The notes beneath the pieces are model-generated. The model did no database searches. It was not told the DNA's origin and saw only the letters and a program-made list of their open reading frames with translations. The position numbers were made by a program, and so were the translations under genes. DNA of 10,790 bases from the NCBI GenBank assembly GCA_902466275.1, contig CABQQJ010000007.1, forward strand, positions 1 to 10,790, in the 5' to 3' direction. Positions 6,318 to 10,790 of the stretch are shown here, in pieces. Numbering within the stretch: position 1 is the stretch's first letter; each line of letters opens with the position of its first letter. The stretch comes from an uncultured Veillonella sp. Lineage in GTDB: Bacteria > Bacillota > Negativicutes > Veillonellales > Veillonellaceae.

Positions 6318-6620
6318 CTAATATTTCACAAGGTTTATAGTCATTAATACAATCAAGAATATGATGAGAACAGCCTGTTTTGTATTTAACAGTTCATAGG
6401 TCTCGTTAAATGTATCATTCTTAAACGCCTGTATTAGCAGTATTTCTTGTTTACTAAGTTCCAGGTATAAATCTAAATGGCATCCAATTGCCACTAGTAT
6501 TGCTATTTTGAGATATCTCTTATATATATCCGCTGTCATATCGTAGATTAGAGAGATATCAAATAGCATAAGCACAATAATACATATAAGGATTTTATAA
6601 ATAAAGGATTTACTATACAT
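6318..6620 (-). CDS. Small membrane protein, 100 aa
   Basis: Three hydrophobic segments (about residues 8-26, 37-50 and 82-98), with a polar stretch in between (ELSKQEILLIQAFKNDTFNE, TYELLNTK). The function is not recognised. ATG at 6620 has no ribosome binding site at normal distance. A good-looking promoter ends only three bases upstream of it, so translation would be leaderless or start further in (ATG at residues 18 or 28, also without clear sites). It follows the metallophosphoesterase stop by 34 bases and is closed by the terminator at 6259-6298, so it may be its own short unit. It marks the right edge of the AT-rich island. Confidence 0.5.
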   Translation of the reverse strand: MYSKSFIYKILICIIVLMLFDISLIYDMTADIYKRYLKIAILVAIGCHLDLYLELSKQEILLIQAFKNDTFNETYELLNTKQAVLIIFLIVLMTINLVKY

Positions 6621-6623
6621 TAA

Positions 6624-6652
6624 TGTATACCTATAGTGAGTTTGTCTTTCAA
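6624..6652 (-). promoter_or_regulatory. Candidate sigma70-type promoter for the 100-aa gene
   Basis: On the - strand TTGAAA (6652-6647) and TATACA (6629-6624) are separated by exactly 17 bases. The -10 ends three bases before the ATG at 6620, so the start of transcription would fall on or just inside the start codon. Judged by eye only. Confidence 0.4.
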
Positions 6653-6653
6653 A

Positions 6654-7835
6654 CTAAGCTACTCCATCAAAGAATGTAATAACCGTAATTTCTCGTGGAC
6701 AGTTGATACGGATTGGGAACCAGTGTCCTGTACCATTATTAACATAGCACACGCTTTGTTCTTCTACATAGCGACCTTTTGTATATGGTGTGCCCGTTGG
6801 TACTAATGGCACGCCCATGAATACGATTTGACCTCCATGGGTATGTCCAGATAGAGTCAACGGAATCTTTCGTTCAATAGATTCTTCAAAGAATTCAGGG
6901 TGATGAGCTAATAGGATAACAAAGGCATAATCTGGAATTCCGGACAAAGCTTTGTTAATCATGGCTTCTCGGTTGTCCTTTTTACGATCGTTATCGTACG
7001 CAACGCCCGCAATATATACAGGTTGTTTGCCACCCATGATTTGAATATTACTATTCACGAGAATATTCATAGGTGTATTTCGTTTAAGTGCGTCAAGTAC
7101 CTTATTTACATCGTGATGATACTCGTGATTTCCCAAGATAAAGTCAACCCCATCTGGGATTTGTTTTGCAAAGGTTGTCAGTCTTTCACAGACTTGCGGC
7201 AACCATGCAAGCTTATCAATGAGGTCACCAGTGATAACAACGCGATTAGGCTTTTGTAAAAGCGCTAGTTTCAGGATTTCATCAAAGTCATCTAAGTCGA
7301 TACTCGGTCCTATATGAATATCACTAAGTTGAACAATTTTATAGTTTTTCAAACCAGGTGGTAGGTTCGTGTAGCCAAAGCTTTCATGAGTTACCACTAC
7401 CTCTTGTTGACCCGCAAAGGCAGCATAGCTAGAGCCACCGATAGTAGCCAACGGCACTATAGTTGCAGCAGTTCTAAAAAAGGCACGACGGCCTGTTCTA
7501 TTTTCCTCTGGTGTTTTGCTCCAAATCTTATTGATTGTCCAATATAATAGACTAAGTATGATAAATACAGGAATCGCTAGGAATACGCCAAAGAGGAATC
7601 CGTAGCTTTCGGTACGGAACATATTCATCAAAGGATAGTACATCGTACCATATAAATCCACTTGATTGAGTATATAGTATCGGATAGCCGCGAACCACGC
7701 ACCGATAATGATTATATAGCCCACCCAGGCAGGCCATTTCTTTTTAGGCTTCCACAAGTTGAGGAATAGAGCCCAAAATCCTACCAGACCTATTGCGAGG
7801 ATGGCAGAAAAAATGATATTAAATAGAATTCTCAT
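6654..7835 (-). CDS. Membrane-anchored metallophosphoesterase (YkuE/YaeI-like), 393 aa
   Basis: Calcineurin-like phosphoesterase facing the outside of the inner membrane. N-terminal membrane segments lie at about 4-27, 37-54 and 78-99. A GRRAFFR twin-arginine-like motif (115-121) leads into a fourth hydrophobic stretch (122-141). The catalytic domain then carries all metal-binding motifs: DIH (172-174), GDLID (D204), GNHEYH (N236, H237), AHHPE (H311) and GHTHGG (H331, H333). Homologues are dinuclear-metal phosphodiesterases/phosphatases, some acting on lipid precursors; the substrate here is unknown. It starts at ATG 7835 after TAGGAG (6 to 7 bases upstream). The mutY stop is only 16 bases upstream, so the two genes are co-transcribed. 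Base composition is like the core, not the island. Confidence 0.9.
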   Translation of the reverse strand: MRILFNIIFSAILAIGLVGFWALFLNLWKPKKKWPAWVGYIIIIGAWFAAIRYYILNQVDLYGTMYYPLMNMFRTESYGFLFGVFLAIPVFIILSLLYWTINKIWSKTPEENRTGRRAFFRTAATIVPLATIGGSSYAAFAGQQEVVVTHESFGYTNLPPGLKNYKIVQLSDIHIGPSIDLDDFDEILKLALLQKPNRVVITGDLIDKLAWLPQVCERLTTFAKQIPDGVDFILGNHEYHHDVNKVLDALKRNTPMNILVNSNIQIMGGKQPVYIAGVAYDNDRKKDNREAMINKALSGIPDYAFVILLAHHPEFFEESIERKIPLTLSGHTHGGQIVFMGVPLVPTGTPYTKGRYVEEQSVCYVNNGTGHWFPIRINCPREITVITFFDGVA

Positions 7836-7851
7836 TCATTGCTCCTACAAA

Positions 7852-8949
7852 TTATTTTGCAATCTCCGTCAATTTGCCATGAGGACCTGCCCAAGCATAA
7901 TCGGCGAACTCGTCGCGCTTGATGAGCATCCAATCCTTTGGCAATTGCTTTTGGATAGCTCCGATTGTTATATTGTTACCATCCCCTGCGTACGTCAAAT
8001 TGCCGCGGAATGCTTTCATAAACCATTTTCGGTGAGAGAAAACATGTGTTATTTCTTTCACAAGTACTGGTTGCAAAAATAGATCAAATCCAAGGGCCTG
8101 AACTAATTCCTCAAGGCCTCGTGCTCCATCCTCAAAGGCAGATACCATTTCCACAGATGGGAATTCCCACATGGACCGTAACAGTCCACGGTTAGGACGT
8201 TTGTGCAATAGATAATAGTCTTCGTATTGTAAGATACCTACAAATACAGGAACCTCTACTACCTTTGTTTTCTTGATGCGCACAGGTAGTTTATCTGTAT
8301 CCTTATGTTGGTATGCTTCGCACATATTTACAATAGGACATTCGCCACAGCGGGGTGTCTTTGGAATACATACGGCAGACCCAAAGTCCATCAAAGCTTG
8401 GTTAAAGTCGCCAGGTCGAACGTGAGGCAAAGTCTCCTCTACGATAGCCGTAATAGCCTTTTTACCTTTAGTGCTCAAAATATCATCAAAGATGCGATAT
8501 AAACGAGCATAGATGCGCAGTACATTGCCATCTACAGCCACCTCTGGTTCGTTGTACGCCATGGATAGCACAGCCCCTGCCGTATAAGAACCTACGCCCT
8601 TCAAGGACTCCATGGTCTTACGGTCATGAGGCACGATACCGCCGTAATTTTCAACGACGTCCTTTACGCCAAGACGCAAGTTACGAGCACGACTATAATA
8701 ACCAAGCCCTTGCCATGCGTGAACTACCTCATCTTCGGAGGCCTTTGCCAAATCCTCCAAGGTTGGAAATAGACGCATCCAGTTGTCGTAATAAGGCTTC
8801 ATCGCCTCAATGCGGGTCTGCTGGCTCATCACCTCGGAAACCCAAATCTTATAAGGGTCCCCACAACCGCGCCACGGCAACTCCCGTTTATGTACATCAT
8901 ACCACGCCAATAGCTGTGGCACCCACTTTGGGTTCTTTTTATCAGTCAT
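7852..8949 (-). CDS. mutY: A/G-specific adenine DNA glycosylase
   Basis: Removes adenine mispaired with 8-oxoguanine, starting base excision repair. The 365-aa length is normal. Visible features: SEVMSQQTR with catalytic Glu39; helix-hairpin-helix LKGVGSYTAGAV (116-127); VAVDGNVLR with catalytic Asp140; the [4Fe-4S] loop C194-x6-C201-x2-C204-x5-C210; and a C-terminal NUDIX-like domain (about 230-360) with RPNRGLLRSMWEFPSVE and the FSHRKW segment that reads 8-oxoG. Starts at ATG 8949 after GAGG (5 bases upstream). The gene directly upstream on the same strand is an MTH1-like NUDIX hydrolase, a functionally matched partner in guarding against oxidised guanine; a metallophosphoesterase follows closely. 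Confidence 0.96.
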   Translation of the reverse strand: MTDKKNPKWVPQLLAWYDVHKRELPWRGCGDPYKIWVSEVMSQQTRIEAMKPYYDNWMRLFPTLEDLAKASEDEVVHAWQGLGYYSRARNLRLGVKDVVENYGGIVPHDRKTMESLKGVGSYTAGAVLSMAYNEPEVAVDGNVLRIYARLYRIFDDILSTKGKKAITAIVEETLPHVRPGDFNQALMDFGSAVCIPKTPRCGECPIVNMCEAYQHKDTDKLPVRIKKTKVVEVPVFVGILQYEDYYLLHKRPNRGLLRSMWEFPSVEMVSAFEDGARGLEELVQALGFDLFLQPVLVKEITHVFSHRKWFMKAFRGNLTYAGDGNNITIGAIQKQLPKDWMLIKRDEFADYAWAGPHGKLTEIAK

Positions 8950-9042
8950 ATTACCTCAATATATTATAAATTTAGGAGTCTAGTACCACTTTCACGGCTA
9001 CATACTCCCTATTTTATACTCCAATACCCACCAGATAACGAT

Positions 9043-9054
9043 TTTAACGTTAAA
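9043..9054. promoter_or_regulatory. Perfect 12-bp palindrome upstream of mutY
   Basis: TTTAACGTTAAA lies in the 126-base gap between the NUDIX stop and the mutY start, 22 bases beyond the NUDIX stop. It could be an operator or chance in AT-rich DNA. No convincing promoter pair was found next to it; a TATAAA box between it and mutY (about 9013-9020) lacks a good -35. Confidence 0.3.
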
Positions 9055-9075
9055 TTGTAACAAATCGTACATTCA

Positions 9076-9597
9076 TCATCCATTAATATACAGATCAATG
9101 CGCGCCAAGTGTTCGCTTTCAAGAACAGTATCAACAGTGGTCAAATCCATCTTATCCACCATATTATTATCTCGACCAAACACAATAGGCCCTTTTAATT
9201 TCTTTCCTTCTAACAACATCGGCAACCATCTACGGTCACCATCCCACATATGTTCGTAAGGAATTTGATTCGGCTCTAACCAATGAGGCTCCATTTCATC
9301 TGTTTCCTCTACATCGCCTGTGAAAGCACGCAAGAAATACACATAACTCACGTGCGTTAAGCTTTCATCAAAAGGAAATTGAAAATCAAAAGCCGCTACA
9401 CATTCTAAGTCTTCGACACGTCCTTGAAGGCCAGATTCCTCATAGAGTTCGCGAATGGCACACGCTCGGAAGCTTTCACCATCATCAAGTTTACCACCGA
9501 ACCCATTATATTTATCAGCCCCAAAACCACGCTTCTTACGCCCTAACAATATACGATTTTGTTCATCAATGGGAAATACGAGCGTCGTTGGTTTCAT
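9076..9597 (-). CDS. NUDIX hydrolase, MTH1-like 8-oxo-dGTP diphosphatase
   Basis: Predicted to hydrolyse oxidised purine nucleoside triphosphates (8-oxo-dGTP or 2-hydroxy-dATP) to monophosphates. The NUDIX box is complete: G35-x5-E41-x7-R49-E50-L51-x-E53-E54-x-G56-L57. Around it the sequence follows human MTH1 closely: LLGRKKRGFGADKYNGFGGK (F25 and N31 equal MTH1 Phe27 and Asn33) and DEMEPHWLEPNQIPYEHMW (W118 equals Trp117). At 120 there is Gly where MTH1 has Asp119, while D121 matches Asp120. The C-terminal tail (about 145-173) is longer than in MTH1. Starts at ATG 9597 after a strong AAGGAGG (5 bases upstream). It diverges from the DUF4931 gene, with promoters back to back. Confidence 0.9.
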   Translation of the reverse strand: MKPTTLVFPIDEQNRILLGRKKRGFGADKYNGFGGKLDDGESFRACAIRELYEESGLQGRVEDLECVAAFDFQFPFDESLTHVSYVYFLRAFTGDVEETDEMEPHWLEPNQIPYEHMWDGDRRWLPMLLEGKKLKGPIVFGRDNNMVDKMDLTTVDTVLESEHLARIDLYING

Positions 9598-9631
9598 AGG
9601 GCCTCCTTAGTCACAAAAATAACACACTATT

Positions 9632-9637
9632 ATTATA
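9632..9637 (-). promoter_or_regulatory. Extended -10 promoter for the NUDIX gene
   Basis: On the - strand TGG-TATAAT is a perfect -10 with an extended TGn motif; the -35 (around 9655-9660) is weak. It lies 35 bases before the start codon, leaving room for the AAGGAGG ribosome site. Confidence 0.6.
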
Positions 9638-9670
9638 CCATTATTTCATGTACGAATGTGCTAGTTGTGG

Positions 9671-9676
9671 TATGAT
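9671..9676 (+). promoter_or_regulatory. Extended -10 promoter for the DUF4931 gene
   Basis: TGG-TATGAT matches the -10 with an extended TGn motif; the -35 at about 9648-9653 is poor. It faces away from the NUDIX promoter, and the two -35 regions overlap in the same short segment. Confidence 0.55.
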
Positions 9677-9699
9677 TAAGAGTATAGAATTTCTTACAA

Positions 9700-9708
9700 G
9701 GGAGGAGG
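9700..9708 (+). promoter_or_regulatory. Ribosome binding site that decides between two ATGs
   Basis: GGGAGGAGG ends three bases before the first ATG (9712) and six before the second (9715). Spacing favours the second ATG as the true start of the DUF4931 gene. Confidence 0.6.
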
Positions 9709-9711
9709 CAC

Positions 9712-10488
9712 ATGATGAACAAACCACTTAGATTTAATATCGAATTAGGACGGACAAAGCCCGTCAATATTCGCAATGAACAAGTGCGTTGTCCATTCTG
9801 TGATCGTTCCAAATTAACAGATATCCTAGATACGTCAGGTCATATTATATGGCTCATGAACAAATATCCTGTACTAGATAAAACATGGCCCACGGTTATT
9901 ATTGAAACAGAAACGGACGAAGGCGAATTTTCCACCTTGCCGGCTGACGAAGCAGCTCGTATTCTCCAATTCGGCCTTGATAAATGGCGCGAAACACGTG
10001 AACGAAAAGAGTTCAAATCCGTATTATTCTTTAAAAACCATGGCTATATGTCGGGTGGTTCCATTCGTCATCCTCACAGCCAAATCATAGGCCTTGAGAA
10101 TTACGATTACCACAAAGATATTACGGCCCAAAATATGGAGGGTTGGCTCTTGCACGAGGATCAAGATGTACGCATCACCTTGTCTACCCATCCGATTATC
10201 GGGTTCTTTGAGTACAATATTCGCTTCAAACCAGATGCACCGGTTCGTGCTGTAGCCCTTCGACTACAGCAAATTTTGCGCTATGTATTGCATAGTGTAG
10301 CAAACTTTAGCCAGTCCTATAATTACTTCGTATATAATCTTGAGGACGGCTATGATTACATCAAGGTAGTGGCGCGCTATGTAACGACACCCCTCTATGT
10401 AGGATACAAAATACCACAAACTTGCGATGAGGGACGAGCTGCTAAAATCAAGCACGATATTACGCCTTATTTTCAAGCTACTAAATAG
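9712..10488 (+). CDS. DUF4931 protein, galactose-1-phosphate uridylyltransferase-like (HIT superfamily)
   Basis: 258 aa, cytoplasmic. Motifs in order: CPFC (C27, C30), the first half of a GalT-type metal site; KNHGYMSGGSIRHPHSQ (109-124), where H120-P-H122-S-Q124 corresponds to the GalT HPHxQ active site with H122 as the expected nucleophile. The wording of the N-terminus (RFNIELGRTKPVNI) and FKSVLFFKNHG is that of the DUF4931 family in Firmicutes. Family members are presumed nucleotidyltransferases or nucleotide hydrolases; the substrate is not known, and absence of a Leloir cluster argues against a true galT. The ATG at 9715 is preferred over 9712 on ribosome-site spacing. It is followed after about 75 bases by a metallophosphoesterase gene on the same strand. 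Confidence 0.85.
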   Translation: MMNKPLRFNIELGRTKPVNIRNEQVRCPFCDRSKLTDILDTSGHIIWLMNKYPVLDKTWPTVIIETETDEGEFSTLPADEAARILQFGLDKWRETRERKEFKSVLFFKNHGYMSGGSIRHPHSQIIGLENYDYHKDITAQNMEGWLLHEDQDVRITLSTHPIIGFFEYNIRFKPDAPVRAVALRLQQILRYVLHSVANFSQSYNYFVYNLEDGYDYIKVVARYVTTPLYVGYKIPQTCDEGRAAKIKHDITPYFQATK

Positions 10489-10492
10489 CTCT

Positions 10493-10537
10493 AACCATAT
10501 ACCGTACATAATTTGATATATAATTTTATATATGGTT
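10493..10537 (+). other. Inverted repeats between the DUF4931 and phosphoesterase genes
   Basis: AACCATATA (10493-10501) is complementary to TATATGGTT (10529-10537). The second arm can alternatively pair with the ACCATA just downstream through TATGGT-TTA-ACCATA. There is no T run typical of a terminator; it could be a weak terminator or an RNA structure before the next gene. Confidence 0.35.
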
Positions 10538-10564
10538 TAACCATACATATTTGAAAGGATTTTT

Positions 10565-10790
10565 ATGAAAGTATTTGCCATCGGCGATCTCCATCTATCT
10601 GGCAATCCTCCAACGAAGCCGATGGATATTTTTGGTCCCCATTGGGATAATCACTGGAGCCGCATCAAAGAAGATTGGAACACCCGTGTAACAGACGAAG
10701 ATATAGTCTTTCTCGTAGGTGACATGAGTTGGGCCCTTCGCCTTGACGAGGCAGCTTGTGACTTACAAGAAATTGCATCCATGCCGGGCA
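10565..10790 (+). CDS. Soluble metallophosphoesterase (N-terminal part)
   Basis: Runs off the right edge; 75 residues are visible. MKVFAIGDLHLSG supplies D8 and H10 of the first metal motif, and VGDMSWALRLDEA supplies D53 of the second. The intervening KPMDIFGPHWDNHWSRIKED and the GD-M/I-SWA wording match a widespread Firmicutes family of predicted phosphohydrolases (COG1768-like). No signal peptide or membrane segment. Starts at ATG 10565 after AAAGGA (5 bases upstream). The substrate is unknown. Unlike the membrane-anchored phosphoesterase at 6654-7835, it lacks any N-terminal anchor, so the two are not recent duplicates. Confidence 0.87.
   Translation, partial: MKVFAIGDLHLSGNPPTKPMDIFGPHWDNHWSRIKEDWNTRVTDEDIVFLVGDMSWALRLDEAACDLQEIASMPG

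Noticed and set aside
543..6620. CRISPR array, phage or insertion sequence in the island
   Set aside because: No regularly spaced repeats, transposase, integrase or structural phage genes are present.
7759..8082. 107-aa + strand open frame across the mutY-phosphoesterase junction
   Set aside because: Antisense to two confirmed genes; no motif or ribosome site.
8715..8969. 84-aa + strand open frame antisense to mutY
   Set aside because: Pro/Arg/Ser-rich shadow of the well-supported mutY frame.
10264..10509. 81-aa - strand open frame antisense to the DUF4931 gene
   Set aside because: Shadow frame; the + strand protein is a clear family member.

Overview
The window looks like a low-GC Firmicutes chromosome, most probably a Negativicute such as Veillonella. 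This rests on gene content and protein style: class II fumarase, MutY, a DUF4931 protein and a CDI-type pretoxin sequence of the kind seen in diderm Negativicutes haemagglutinins. The assignment is inference; no rRNA or other marker is present.

Layout. Positions 1-389 hold the 3' end of fumC (+ strand), followed by a strong two-way terminator (452-520). From 543 to 6620 every gene lies on the - strand in visibly AT-richer DNA. This is an accessory island of membrane proteins, small acidic proteins and decayed toxin-immunity modules. From 6654 to the right end the DNA is ordinary core sequence. On the - strand, read right to left, come an MTH1-like NUDIX hydrolase, mutY and a membrane-anchored metallophosphoesterase. 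On the + strand, diverging from the NUDIX gene, come a DUF4931/GalT-like HIT-superfamily gene and the start of a second, soluble metallophosphoesterase.

The most interesting part is 1195-3250. It holds the C-terminal end of a CdiA/FhaB-like contact-dependent inhibition (CDI) protein without the rest of the protein: a pretoxin domain (2728-2357) and a toxin domain (2350-1536). The two are in one reading frame, separated by a single TGA. The toxin is then thrown out of frame by an apparent 1-nt loss in a T run (1620-1624). Restoring that base gives a Gly-rich hydrophobic tail whose TAA overlaps the ATG of the next gene (TAATG). That next gene is a 113-residue multi-spanning membrane protein, the likely immunity protein. 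Membrane-type toxin plus membrane-type immunity fits an ionophore or pore-forming toxin. A second copy of the same junction sits just upstream: about 45 bases of the toxin's 3' end (3191-3250) joined by the same TAATG to a paralogue of the immunity gene. That paralogue is itself broken by a 7-bp tandem duplication (3019-3032). So this is an orphan CDI toxin-immunity locus in decay, with the surviving immunity gene apparently intact.

Further right in the island are a 277-residue protein of unknown function, two diverged paralogous acidic proteins of 83 and 81 residues (possible immunity proteins), a 357-residue membrane protein with a DUF805-like C-terminal half, and two small membrane proteins. 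In the core part, the NUDIX hydrolase and MutY together resemble a GO system against 8-oxoguanine: pool cleansing plus removal of A opposite 8-oxoG.
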